Positions 36,188-49,060 of a DNA stretch of 64,000 bases are shown piece by piece. How positions within the stretch are numbered: the stretch's first letter is position 1; the number at the start of each line of letters is the position of its first letter. Source of the DNA: Marchantia polymorpha subsp. ruderalis (Eukaryota > Streptophyta > Marchantiopsida > Marchantiales > Marchantiaceae); assembly GCA_037833965.1 (NCBI GenBank), contig AP031357.1, forward strand, positions 19,550,001-19,614,000, read 5' to 3'. Made by a program: the position numbers and the translations under genes. The notes under the pieces are model-generated. The model did no database searches. It was not told where the DNA came from and was given only the letters and a program-made list of their open reading frames with translations.

Positions 36188-37621
36188 CACTCTGTTGTAT
36201 TGCACGATAACCAATTACCCGGTTTAAACCAAGCGTAGTCCTTTCGACATATTTAGTGTCTAAAACCTTTGAGTTTGCAAAGGTTTTAAGTTTGCTTTAT
36301 ATCTGAGCTGAATAGGAATTGAACTGGCTGAAGTCAGTACATATACAGTCTTCCGCACACCAGGTTTATTTGCAAACGGTCATCCAATCATTCTCCAACC
36401 ACTTGAACAACTCGGCAATCTCAGAAGACACTGCCAGCTACGCGCATGAAAGCCCATGAGTTGTTTTTTCAAAGTCATGATGTATTTCCCAAAATTTTGT
36501 TACATGCAACTGATGAAGTAGCGAAATCTCTAATGCTGTCGCATTCCATCAAAGCCAGTCCTAAAGGCATAGTTATATTAGGGAGGACATATAAAAGGGT
36601 TGAAAGTGCTACCTCATATTCATCAACCCCCGGCGGTGTACCAGTCCAAGATACTCAATATAAACCGGTTCTCTCAATTCTCAGTATAAACTTGAGGCAT
36701 CCATTTGCTCCTCCTTCACAGTGAGTTAGATTGCAGACAAGAGGAGCAAGGTTATGTTCATGATAACACTGTGTGCGTGTAGTTCACTTGACGACTCTCT
36801 TAAGGCTGATCTTGCTTACAAGATCACGGTTGCCCGAATGACATTCACGATTTAGTAGAAGATCTTAGTTCCTGTAGATAGTAAAGGTTTTGGTCAGTAC
36901 CCCACAGCCAATATAGAACCTCACTTCGTCCACAATTGAAACCACACACGCGCACTGCATCAGCAAAAGAAAATTCGACATCGGCTGACTGACAAACCGT
37001 GATTGTTGACCTTCGAACCATACCCTTACGTCCTCGATCATCGCGCGAGCAAGATGAGAAATTTCAAACATTGATATGAGATTCAGACCCCAAATGCCGC
37101 ACTAGCGTGGTCAAGTCACAAAAACCTTCAGCTTTTAATTTGCAAGATGTGACGCTGGACATTAACATAGAAAAAGATCTTTCTAATGCATGTCTAACTT
37201 TCCAAGATATACATCCGACTTCGTCCTTGCATCATCTTCATTTCTAGAAACTTAGGCATCAAAGCTAATGGCCATGTACTGTTTAAAGACAATTAAAATA
37301 ACAATCAGCAGGTTCGTGGGACATATTGTATATTAGCGATGAGACATGTCCAGGAAAGAAACAGTTATAACTGTACTCTAGCACTCAAAACATCATAAAA
37401 CAGAAGCTTTGTACCAGGACAACTTTCAAGAAACCAAAGACTGCAAAGAATTGTCATCTGCCCTAAAATTCACAGGGTAAATCAACCGTAAGTGTTGCTG
37501 CTCACAAAACTGAGCAGCACCAGGAACTGATCTCTCCATATTCGGTGTTTAAATAAAATTAGCGTGGTTGACTAGATTCCAAGAGGCAGAAGACAGTGAG
37601 CGAGATTACGAGTTTGTAATG
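36188..37621. other. Intergenic stretch and 3' flank of the CCCH zinc-finger gene
   Basis: No gene recognised. An open frame at 36446-36724 on + has no known relative. The part from about 37250 to 37621 is likely the 3' untranslated region of the minus-strand gene. Confidence 0.4.
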
Positions 37622-40600
37622 TTAAGCTTCAGAGATTACTTCCTCGTCATCATCCGATTTAGAGATAAGGTTCAGATCGACATACTGCATTGATTTCGCT
37701 GGTTTTGCTGGTTGATTGCATATTTGTTTGGTCTCCTGAATCTCAGGCGTATCGGTTGCATCGGAGTCAACTGTATCCAGCTTTGCAGCTTCCGCGGGTT
37801 CAGCAGCCAGCTTAGCTGCAGCTTCTCCAGGTGGAGGGTGATCAAATCTGCAAGTCGATCCATACTTGCAAGCCCCTGTCTTCAAGTAGTAGGCACACAT
37901 GGTTTCCCCCTGCAGAGCATAAAAACCATGGATGTTACAATCCCAATCCAAAGTATCAACATACTGAAGAGTTATGTGGGAGTAAGACCTGCATTGAAAA
38001 AACTGCATACAAATGACCAAGAATAGTAGATTCAACTCGAGCGGTTTGAATAGGGGTAGCAGAGCGCAGAGCCATGAACCCTCAATGTAAAAAGCAGCGA
38101 ACGGCAGTAGAAGAAATTAAGATTATAAGCATATGACACCAAGAGCATCACTGAAAAAAAAATGTTTGATAAATAGAGGAATAAGGGATGAACGTGAAGC
38201 CGTATCTGGAAATATGTACTATATTGTATTGTATTTTATGGTATGTGCGTACCACAGCCCGCGCCGTGGCCGAGCAGTGCTAATATGAAAAGATCAGTTG
38301 TAGAAAATATTATGTGAAATGCGAACTGCGCAATAACACCACAACATTCTACAAGTATATAGCATTGCCTGATGAGGTGATCGACACAAGACTGCGTTTG
38401 GTGTCTCTCAATCAGATATGAGAAGCAGCCGAATGAGAAGTACACTCTGAGGTATGAGTGTTGCCGCGGACCACATGATTTGTGCAGTCTGGAAGGGAAC
38501 CACTTAGGAGCAGACATCAATCTGTAAAGCAGGCGCACGGCAGTTTGTAACAGGCGATCAGATTAAGCACATTTTGACGTGAAAATTTTATATTTTAGGC
38601 AGCAGGTGATTGACAGTGTGGGTTCAGCGCCGGAGGTTTATCGCACAAGACAAAGATCGAAGGACTTACAACGAAAATTTCCACAAATATACAACATTGG
38701 AGGGAGCTGGACTCATACCCGACAAAGGCTTCAGAAGAAAACGTCCAATCAAGAGAAAATAAAAGCCCAACATCTACGAATAGTTCTAAAGGTAAGAAAG
38801 ATGAATAATGAAGCCGACGAACTGAACAGTAAAACCTAGTAACAGGTACAGAGACGGAAGGAGAGACGATGATCCGCGGGCATTTTAGGGTAGATCTACC
38901 CTAGAAATGACTGCAGCAGATGAACTGGAGATATTGAATGTGAAGGGGGTTTCTTAATCTGAATAACGAGAGTGAATAGAACTCCAACTAGAAAAACCTG
39001 CCGACGTCAACAAAGCATATGAAACGATCCTTGTTGACGAGCACACTGCAAATGGACCAACAACCAAGTCATGCGATCGGTGAAAATATTCAAACATGCA
39101 AAATAACCAAGCAGGAAACAACTGCAGAATACTCGGCCGTATTTGAGCGGGGTCTGGTAATAAACAGATCCCCTAGTCTCCACAGCAACCGGCTCCATTT
39201 AAATGACACGTTTATATTTACATGATAGCCTCGTGCGCTCAAACCGCTCGTCATGTTCCAAAAAGGGCATGATTGTGAAAACACATTTTGAGAATTTCCA
39301 GAAGTATGGACACGGATAATATGAACTACAGCATGAGTGGTAAAGACAGAAGGTGTGAAATTTTGAAACTCAGAGATCATGAAATGCGATAACATGAGTG
39401 AGCGAGAATACAGGCTATAAACCAAACCAACAATCATTATAGTACACACAAGAGCAAGTACGAGCAAAATGTAGCCACAATTTGGTGTACTCAAAAGACT
39501 TTGACTGCACTATGATCTCCGATTGTTCATAGTACACCGCTCCACTTCAATCAAGAAAGGTATGATCCACAATGATCTAGAGATAATAAAACTGTAGAAA
39601 ATAGGTGTAGACCAAGCACGTACACTCTTGCAAAGAGTCCTCCAATCCAGTTTACAAATGTGAACGTACCCTTCGATTACCAAACCCCGGGATGGGGGAA
39701 GTAATTGAGCTATTTCTGAAAAAATTTAATGCGTACACATATTCTCTTCCGGAAAGAACGTAAGATCTTTGTCGTAAGAAGAAAATCTTTTGTCCTCGTC
39801 CCCATAAATTGGACTGCCTAGATACCCCTGAAATCGGGACAATTCCCCAGTAAAAAAAATACGAAGGTTATAAGCTTGACATACCTCTCGTCTGGGTAGA
39901 CCCGCCAAAGTAAGTTTGGGCGCAACTCTAGGTATAGTAGGCACCCTTCCAGGAGGATGATGAAACTTGCAGGACGCCCCAAAGCTGCATTCTCCAGTTT
40001 TCAGGTAGTACTGTACGTTTTGACAAATAAGTCAAGTTCAAAGAGCATGTTCGTCAATACCTGCTAAAATTGTAAGCAAGATATCTCTCATCTTCAAGCC
40101 ATCAATTTGATGTGAAATTTTGTTTCTCGTATTGACGTATGCATATAGATATATATGATGTATCAGAACAGGTCTCCGCAATGATGGACCGACACAAATG
40201 ACGAACTCAATTACCTTGGAAGTACAAATATAAAACCCAGAGGTTTGACCTCTTTCATAGCACGCATTATCTTATTGACTTGCAACCGAGTAGGACTTCC
40301 AGTAAGATTGAGTTTACTTACAGAACAGTCTGGATCTCCAGGTCTCTGCGGATGTGGAGATACGGGTAATATTGCTCCGCCAGGCTGCGGACAAAGATGA
40401 AGTTAATACACGTAAGTGTAAATCAGAAGTTGAACAGCAAGACATGATAGTGACAGGAAAGATTCAAAATAGATGCATCTGCAATGCACTCTAAAATAAC
40501 CTCGTAAAAGAAGAGCAATCTTTTCTTAGAGCCTATCTGTATCTTGGAATAGAGATACAGCAATCAGAATGTAGCATGAAAAATATACATACAAAAGATA

Positions 40601-43600
40601 GTTAGATGTTGTGAGATGCAATCATACTTCACCAAGAAGTTATCATCAATGATGACTCCTGAATATTTTCAAAGGAGCTTACATAATTGTGATAGTCTCA
40701 AATCATGAGCAAAAGTGGCAAGCTCAAGAGCTTTAGTTTCCTACTTGTCCCTATGTTCCTAATCACGACGGGTATAGAAAGATCCCTAGAGAGATAAAGT
40801 GGGTTCAGGCACGGCTGTAAGGAGGAAGGAGCACAGGAGGTCCCGCATAGTTTATACCACTCACATCTACTTTCACTGGAGGGGACGTTTCTACAGACAG
40901 TGCGTCATTTATGGGAGTTTGCTCTGGCATGTATTTCCACTGTTGCTGGTATTGAGCCATTACAATAGGTGTTCCTTCAGCTACTTTCACATTTGCCTGC
41001 TGTGGCAAATACGACCACTGGTAAGGAGTTGTTCCTGTGGCTTGTCCAGCACTGACTGTAACGTCCGCTTGTGTCTGCGGACATTGCCAGTGTTGCTGAT
41101 ACGGAGAGGATCCTAAGGCGAGTCCAGTAACATCATTGACTCTCGTGTCTGTCTGTCCAAGCGGGCACTGCCACTGCTGCTGATACTGGGATGCTGCTAA
41201 AGTTGATGTCGCATCCCCGTAACTAGCACTGCCATAACCATGCCACTGTTGTTGCATTGCTGTGGTCCCTAGAGCCGATGCATCGTTGACTCTCGCGTCT
41301 GTCTGCGGCGTGCATGACCACTGTTGCTGGTATTGAGTAGTCAAAGTATTGGATGCATCGCTCACTTTCATTTCTGTTTGAACGGGCTGTGGATATTGCC
41401 AGTGCTGAGTATAAGTTGGCAACTTCGATGCCGATGAATCACCCGCTTTTGCATCAGTCTGGGTTGGAGCAGTCTGCCATTGCTGTTGATACGAGGATAT
41501 ATTTACAGCTGACATCTCATTTGGTTTTGTTTCTGCCAGCGCCGTTTGGCATTGCCACTGCTGATAATAAGCAGCAGCTACAGCTTGTGAATCATGCGAC
41601 TTCATGTCCGCCTGCAACGGATTTTTGTTGTCTGAGTTGAAGAGTCTATGGCCAAACTATCAGACACACTTTCTCTATATTCTGTTTCCTGGGTAAGTGT
41701 CAGATTAAAGCAAGCGTTTCGGAAAATAAGACGGTGATTGTTCATGACATTATAAAGTTCTTACAAAGATCAATTCGATGAGCTTCTTCTTATACGAGGA
41801 GGTATGGCTCCGATCTTCATGAGTTTGGACTTTTGGAAACCTAAATCAATGAAATATCTTAGAAATTTTAGATAGATTAGACAACTCAATTTGTTCGTAA
41901 TCCAGAATGATAACTATCGACACCTGTAAAGAGGTTATTAAGCATGAAGAAAACATTACCGTAGCGTATGTCACTTGTTGTCCCATATTAGTGAGTTGAA
42001 TTTGAGATGGATAGCTCCCAGTGGCTGCGTATGGCATCTGGGGCATTACGTTTGGAGACTGATGACTCTGAGTTGGCACAGGCGCTCCTGTTCTCCTACC
42101 TGCGCAATGAGAGATAAGTGTGGAACGATCAACACTGGATTTACCCGATGGGAGTAGCTTCATATTATGCTGTCTAGCAGATTGAGATAACAGCAATGTA
42201 TCCGCAAATTTGATATTGACTGAGACGGATAAGAACAATACACATGAGGAAAAGAATGCTGAGAGTAACAAATGACGGAGACCCAAAGACAATGCAAAGA
42301 AAATGCAAATAATATGCAAATGACAAAACTTGAACAAGTCATCGTTACACCACATTTGCATGCAGATCGTGGGAGGAAATATGCTAAAATGGCAGCGGAC
42401 GGAGACAAAATGATCGGATTCGCAAAGATGGATAATAAATCAGACGTTACTTGTCAAAAGTTCAAATTGAACATAGACAGTGTAAATTTTGTAATGCGTA
42501 CAGCGATAGGTGAACCCAGATGAGAACTGAAATTTACTTACTGGGGATTTCCGGATGATTAAATCTACAAGTAGCTCCATACTTGCAACTGCAACCACAC
42601 AGACAAACGTTAAAATGAGCGTTTGCACACCTCAGACTTAAACCAGCAATGAAACTACAATTCTCTAGATTGAAGGAGCTTCTGCTCGTCAAAAGTATAT
42701 ATGGTGTCTCCATCTAAGGAACTTTTGTCAATGAGTTAGTCCACTTTACCGAAAGGCAGAAACATACCTTCCTGTCTTCAGGTAGAAAGTGCATTCGTTC
42801 TCACCCTGCAAAAATTAGTCCAGACCATCATTAAAGTATGTGCTGTAAATAGTTTAGAAATACTCGAACCTTCTAGTTAAGTATAAATATGTAGACTTTC
42901 GTCAGAGAAGGACAACCTAAAGACCTTACTGTCATACAGAATACGGTAATTAGAGTAATTAAACAATCTATCCTCTATATCTTTATATGAAATACAGAAG
43001 CTAAAAGTTATGTAAAAAGAAACTTCGCATGCCTTGATCTCAAGGCATGCGATCAAGGAATCTTCATACTTGCTAAGCTTGAAGTGATTTTTTACTAGTA
43101 AGATCAAAAACAAGGACTCAATAAGAGCAGCGGGAACTATGTACACATTGGCTACTAGACTGGCGTAATTAACACATTTGTATACCTGTCTCAAAGGTAA
43201 GCCTTTTGAGTTCAGAGGGGCTGATTTTGCAGAACCCCTATCTCCCATTGAATGTCCTTTCATCTGAACTCCTCCTGAGGTCGTTTTGGAAGTACTCGTT
43301 GCCGTAGTCCCATTGTTCGCTGAAGTTCCATTTGCTCCGGCAGTTCCATTTACTCCGCCACCTGTATTTTTAGTAGCTGCCTCGTTTTGTGCACCTTGAG
43401 AACCCTCTTCTTTGCTACTTCCAGCTGAGTCAGCTGATGTTTCACGTCTTTCCTTGGGATGGTTAAACTTACACCTTTGCCCATACTTACACTCACCTCT
43501 CTTCATATAAAACTGCAAATCCGACACAGCAAATCAAGACCAAGTACATCAGTACTTAGCATTCGTTTGCTTTACGGGATGATTCAGATCAGAAAATTTG

Positions 43601-46600
43601 AAAGAATGACTATAAAACAAGCCTATATCTAAAACTTATCGGTAAACAAAAAGTCTTCAAATAAGGTAAAAAGTCTTCAATAGTCTTTATTGGTTGGTTA
43701 CGGCGTCAAAGAGTCAGTTTGAAAAAAAAACTTACTGAACAGTTGGGCTCCCCAGGTCGTTGAGGCAGATTTGCAGGATCCGTGGCCGAGGCGGCATTTC
43801 CTGATGAAGTGACCTGTAACCAGTCATCGGATTGAAACTTTGGTATGTTCATCAACGCTAGACAAGATAATTAATCGAGTCCCTTAGACAGACAAGTAAT
43901 ATGGAAAACTGCTATTGTATATACAATCACAAAATGGTAAACATGAGGGACTGCACAAACAACTGCATTAGTACACCTAAAACGCACAAAACAAAGGCAG
44001 AGAGAAACACACGAACTAATCTACACGGTGGAATTTGAATGCAGTAGCATACCTCTTTCCAATTTGGTATGCCTCCAAAAGGCACCCAAGCAGGGTGATC
44101 AAATTTACAAGTGACTCCAAAGCTGCAAGTACGTGTGGTCATATAGAAAGAACAAAGCTTTTCTCCAGGTCTCTGTGGATAGAAGGCAACAGTGCCAGCA
44201 CTGTCCGGCCGTGGCCGCTTAGAATACAAGTCAACTGATTGCAAGGCTTCACGTTGCAGACAAGTCATTTATGTGAATAGTAACCACGATTATTCAGAAC
44301 GTTTAAATAAGCATAACATTCCAAAAACATTCCAAAAAGAGCAAAGGATAGTAATGTGCATCCCAGTGATAAAACATCCATTTAGTTTCAATAACCAGCG
44401 AGAAAGAAAAGGTGAAATGAACGAATTATTTCAAGTTTTGAAATATAAATATGATACCGTAATATTGCAGAATACCGTTTGGAGAAGAGCGAAATATGAA
44501 ATGAACCAACATGGTATAGATAAACGCAGATACCAAGCAGTGTAGTAGCCATCAATTTCACCAGTAGTAATAGACGTATGTACCAATGCAATCGCAACAA
44601 GACCCATGGTCAGATAGCTGATACATATCAACGTGGATAAGTAGTCCAGTTAGATGAGTGCATATATATAGTTCAAGAACACATAACATACTACCTTCTT
44701 CACCAAGAACGGAATATACATCGGAACAAGTATTACATTGTGTAAAGTTGTATTGTCAAGTGATATAATCTCCAACTCGAGTCATCTGTTATCTTACATC
44801 ACTCAATGACATGCCTAATTTCAAGCGTATAACGCTTACGTGACATACTAACGTTAGAAGTAAGAGAAACGCTTACTAATACTCTTCCAAAAATGTCCTA
44901 GGAACGGCCGGGATACCCGTGTAGTTTTAGTGGGATGGATAAGAAGTCACGAGATTTCTCAAAATGCAGAGTATAAAACATAATGGTACTCTCTGCGTAC
45001 AAGGAACTGCGAGCAATGTTCAGACGCGAAAACGCCGTCCAAACGTCGAGGCCTCACCCATCCTGGCTGAAAAGGTTACAGCCAGTACTGAAAGCAAAAA
45101 TCTAGCCAACATCAATTTTGAGTAAAGGAACATACTGGCTTCAAGACCAAGTCAAGAAAGTAGAACGAGACCAGAAGGAATGGCATCACAAGAAATGAGA
45201 AGCTTTGCAAACCTCGGTCTGGTGGTGTGGGTTTAGGGCTATGTAAAAGAAGACCTTGGTGAAAAGGGAAACTTGACGAAAGCAGTTTGCATCTGTATGT
45301 GTACTCACAAAAATAGTGAGTCGACGTTGTTAATCTAGTCTTACAGTCAAAGCTCGATATAAGGATACGATCGGGACCGTGAGACTATAAGGATATGTCG
45401 AGATATCCTTATATTAAAGATGGCCTATTTAGACGTGAAAAAGCTGTAGAGTGTAGTCTGAATAGTTGTAGAAGTCTTGTTACAATCCATCTCGACCTCA
45501 ATCTCATCTAATGCACGCATATTGCGAATGTTCCCCTTTTGTAACTTCCAAAGCTTGACCTTGTCTAGCCGAGTGGCCAATCTTCTTCGTGAACTGGTAA
45601 GCAACTTCATGTTGTGACTGACTGGTAGTACTCTGAAAGCGCTTCGGGATAGTGCATTTCTCAGAATCGCTCCAGGCTCTATGCCGTTTCTTGTCGTCCA
45701 TTTTGGTGGTTGTGTTGTTGTGGATTTAGACGTAAAAAATACGCGTGAGGTCCAGAAATTGGGACAGTGAATCACTAAGGAAATCCTCACGGACAAGGTA
45801 TCCTTATTCTGGCGCCTAGAATCTACGGGACCGCAAACAATATTCTTATCTACGAGGTTATCCTTATAAGGAGTATCCTTATATCGAGTTTGACTGTAGT
45901 CATAAAATAATGTGAAGCGATGCAGTCCTCTTTCCGGAGCATACATCAGGGTACAAAAACTCTCCAGAGTGGAAAAGAGATGAAGAAAATAGAAAATAAC
46001 CCAGGGTCAAATTCATAAAATACCCTGGGAATCTTGAGCATGAAGAGAGGAAGACTCATGTGGGTGTAGATTTCGAAAATAGATGTAGTAGATATGTACT
46101 GGAGTACTAACGAGTGATGGCGGCGACTCAAGACAACAGATTAGAACACAAGTGACAAAATGTTTGATATTCTTGATAAAGAAATTAATGTGAGAAAAGG
46201 ACTAATTAACAGGTGGACACTGTGAGCGAGCAGACTCCATGAGTATAGCAAGGAGTAAATAGCAGTGAGGATCTATATAATTACTGTGCGTACACAAGGG
46301 AAGCATTGGTTTCCCGCCTGATCTACTCTTCAGCTTACGACTTAAGCAAATAAATCTCCAGAGGGCAAACCATGCTACAAAATGCACAGCCTGTGTCAAG
46401 GCTCCAACCACGAGGAGAATGCATACCAACCTTCATCAGAGGATCTCTTTAATCCGTTAGAAGATGAATCATACGCATAAGAATGCTGCTGCTGCTGTTG
46501 TTGTTGCTGTTGTTGTTGCTGCTGCTGCTGCTGCCCTCCTCCTAAATGCTGGGGCTGAGTGGAAGTTGGAACTTGCCCATAGGCAGGAACAATATGGTTA

Positions 46601-46716
46601 TAACTTGCAGGAGCAGCAGCTTGATACGGATTGGTGTAGCCTAGCTGAGCCTGATATTGCTGTGCCTGCTGCATTTGCTGAGGAGGATACATTTGTGGTG
46701 CTGCCGAGGAAGCCAT
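37622..46716 (-). CDS. HUA1: HUA1-like CCCH zinc-finger RNA-binding protein with Gln/Trp repeat domain
   Basis: Nuclear RNA-binding protein; Arabidopsis HUA1 acts in AGAMOUS pre-mRNA processing. Exons: 46716-46431, 44246-44053, 43813-43736, 43512-43186, 42805-42768, 42588-42542, 42099-41960, 41611-40865, 40384-40322, 40010-39885, 37909-37622; phases agree, 777 residues. Exon 1 encodes a Pro/Gln-rich head with 16 consecutive Gln. Five C-x8-C-x5-C-x3-H fingers: 127/136/142/146, 185/194/200/204, 300/309/315/319, 639/648/654/658 and 687/696/702/706. Order and linkers follow HUA1 ([44 protein letters not shown]), but Arabidopsis has six fingers; the third is absent. Residues 371-619 form a Gln/Trp repeat domain that I do not know from other HUA1 proteins. 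The tail is acidic ([11 protein letters not shown]). Read-through of the splice donor at 40864 would end at TGA 40805-40807, a form lacking fingers 4 and 5. Identity is firm; function is inferred. Confidence 0.94.
43026..43051. repeat. Near-perfect 26-bp palindrome in an intron
   Basis: Arms CGCATGCCTTGA and TCAAGGCATGCG are exact reverse complements separated by two bases. It lies in the intron between exons 4 and 5 of the CCCH gene. Confidence 0.85.
45344..45896 (-). mobile_element. Short Tc1/mariner (pogo/Tigger-like) transposon with TA target duplication
   Basis: The left end starts CAGTCAAAGCTCGATATAAG at 45344 and the right end is its inverse, ending TTTGACTG at 45896. The inverted repeats are about 24 bp and differ by one inserted base. 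Both ends are flanked by TA (45342-45343 and 45897-45898), the target duplication of Tc1/mariner elements. The 553-bp element is too short for a transposase gene, but the minus-strand frame ending at 45425 closes with [13 protein letters not shown] and a Phe-Phe tail, like the C-terminus of pogo/Tigger transposases. So it is an internally deleted, non-autonomous copy. It sits in intron 1 of the HUA1-like gene. Confidence 0.88.
46484..46535 (-). repeat. CAG/CAA triplet repeat coding polyglutamine
   Basis: A mixed CTG/TTG run on + encodes 16 consecutive Gln residues in exon 1 of the HUA1-like gene. CAA interruptions should make it more stable than pure CAG. Length variation between strains is likely. 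Confidence 0.9.
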
Positions 46717-48330
46717 CTCGTCCGCCACGATTATCTTCGAGAAGTAATGTCAAGCTGAAGACTCAGCTATTCGGCATACAGAAGGAGGACCGAACGAATA
46801 ACTTAGTTATACGGATTGCCTGTCAGATCTTTGCGTGCTCCTGAGACCTCACCGAGTGCTGCAAATCGATGCAGAGCTGTGAGAAAGAAAGAAAAAACTG
46901 TCTACTATCGCCCGGTCACAATATACCTCAACTCAGAGGAGGCACTCTTTTGCTGGTGTGCCGCTGCTCTGCTCAACTGCCCTCACGCACCGCTCTTCTC
47001 TCTCTCTCTCTCTCTCTCGGTCTCTCTCCTTCTCTTTCTCTCAACCTTTAGTTCGTTGCCTTGACTCTTCTGTTCCTCCCCCTCACCTTCTACCTCTCTC
47101 TACTCTCTACTCTCTGAGACCGAGTTACTAAGCAATGGTGCAGAGCGAACTCTGTTCCGGGTAGTTACGGTTGCTGAATGAACTACCCCGGTAAGCTGAG
47201 GACTTTGGCCTCGCTTGCTCTCGCCCACTTGCAGTTCTAAAAAACCTCACACTCGCTGAGTGTCAAGCAGATTGCGTTGGCTGATGCTGCCGCAGCACTT
47301 TTTCTCTTTCCTTCTACGGAAAATTCAGAACATGGGACCCTCCTGCTCGCCTCCACTTCCTCTCATGCTTCACTGACACCATTCTTGCCTCGTATATCAC
47401 ACTCTCAGAACCCGGGCATTGCTACTGGCTCTGCTTTAGCGCCAGTTACAAGTCACCCATTCCCCTGTCCCTCCCTCCCTCCTCCTCCTCCTCCTCCTCC
47501 TTATTCCAACCAAAATTGTCCCCAATCCCCGTGTCCAAGGCGAGCCGCGGCCACCATATATTCAAGCACGCATTTTCAAATGACGACGCTGCCGACGACG
47601 CTCAGAGTCCGCACCGCCGAGCAAACTGTCATATCCAATCTTACTTTTGGCTCTGGACATTCTTTCGCCCTCTCGCCTGCATCAACGGCCCGCTCGGCTT
47701 AGCAGCAGCACGCGCAGAGCCCTCCGGCAGCACATCCTTCCCTTTTATCCTCCGCCCTCCCTCCTCGCCATCCGGTCTCCTCTCCTCGCAGCAGCAGCAG
47801 CAGCAGCAGCTCCTGCTCCGCCTCCTGATGGTGATGCTCTGCGCTGCTCTGCTGCAACTCTGCTGCGTTCTGGGGCTCCGGCCTTGCTGCTGCAAGAAAG
47901 GCTCCCAGCTGCGCAAAAATCTGTCTCGGTGCCCGGCACAACTACAGATCCAGCTAATTCTGTTACTAAAGTGCTTCTTTTCTCAAACAAACCCAAACTG
48001 CAAGTCCGCGCTTCTGCTCTCGTCTGCTCGAGAGTCAGTTTCTCTCTAGCCGAGGTCTAACGACCCACCCACGCGCTCCTCCTCCGCCATACTAAGCGGT
48101 CCAACGTCCTGCCCTAACGTTCCTCCTCCTTTTTCACCTGCGACGCTTCTTCTTCACTCTCGCGCTCTTCTTTCTTGTTCCTCCTCCTCCTCCTCCTCCG
48201 CCGAACGAACGGACTTACTTGGCGTTGGCCGTTCTCTCCGCTCGGTCCTTCCTCTCGGCTACAGAACCAGAACCGGAACCGGCGCCGATAGATAGATGGA
48301 TGGATGGATGGATGGATCTACACGAGGTTT
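46717..48330 (-). promoter_or_regulatory. Repeat-rich upstream region / leader of the HUA1-like gene
   Basis: Contains a CT run at 46998-47030, a CCT run near 47480-47502, a CAG run at 47790-47810, a CTC run near 48180-48200 and a GATG/GATA run at 48286-48317. These low-complexity tracts resemble plant 5' leaders and core promoters. Open frames crossing them have low-complexity translations and no recognisable product, and most lack a true ATG. Confidence 0.45.
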
Positions 48331-49060
48331 GTTTTCGACGGTTTCGATCCAGGGCATGCTCCGCGGCCGTGGAAATATATTGCGTTCCGGGAGTATGGGC
48401 CAATCGGACGCCGGGAGTGGGGGAAGGGGACGGGAGGTCCTTCCCTGTCTGACCGATGATGATTTCCACCGGCGGAAATGATTTTTTACCGGCCCGATGT
48501 ACGTGCCCGGAGGAGCGTAAGGCAATCAGACCTCTCCCTGCCCGAAGGAGCGGAGCCCCGCTCCTTCGGTTTGGACTTTCATGTCTCGCGGGGAACTGCT
48601 CGGAGATCTCGCAGACCCGGCTGCCATGCGACGTCCGCCTTGGGCACGGACCGGGCGGATGGGGTCGGTGGACGACGTCCGCGCTGAATTCGGCGCATGA
48701 CCGCCTGACAGACTGACGGGCCTTGGAGGGAAGTGGACTCTGGCTGGAGGACGGCGGGCGAGCGAGCGAGAGAGAGGAGCCTCGCCGTCGGGGCTCTTTG
48801 TACTGTACTGAGATGTACGGGCGGAAATGTGAGCCTACTGTATACGCGAACCGTCTGGATCCAGGTGATGCGGATGACGTCAGCAGAATCGTTCCGTTCG
48901 CAATCTCTATCATTTATTACGTGGGCCGCGACTTTGAATCTTTTCTTTCGCTTTTTCGCGTGTGTGCCATTGCGAAGACGACACAGGATCCAGGGTCTCC
49001 ATTATGGTGGGGGTTCCGAGTAATACAGCCAAAAGAGGGGAAGACCCATCAGGTCGTACG
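48331..49060. other. GC-rich island with open frames but no recognised gene
   Basis: High GC keeps several frames open on both strands, including a 232-codon minus frame at 48913-48215. The translations are Arg/Ser/Pro-rich and do not look like a conserved protein. Could be a distal promoter or an unannotated transcript start. Confidence 0.3.

Noticed and set aside
47277-48060. Overlapping + frames of 90-177 codons upstream of the HUA1-like gene
   Set aside because: Translations are simple-repeat derived and the longest frames lack convincing starts. They sit in a probable leader/promoter.
48215-48913. Minus-strand frame of 232 codons
   Set aside because: Lies in a GC-rich island; low-complexity Arg/Ser/Pro-rich translation with a repeat-derived end and no splice or homology support.
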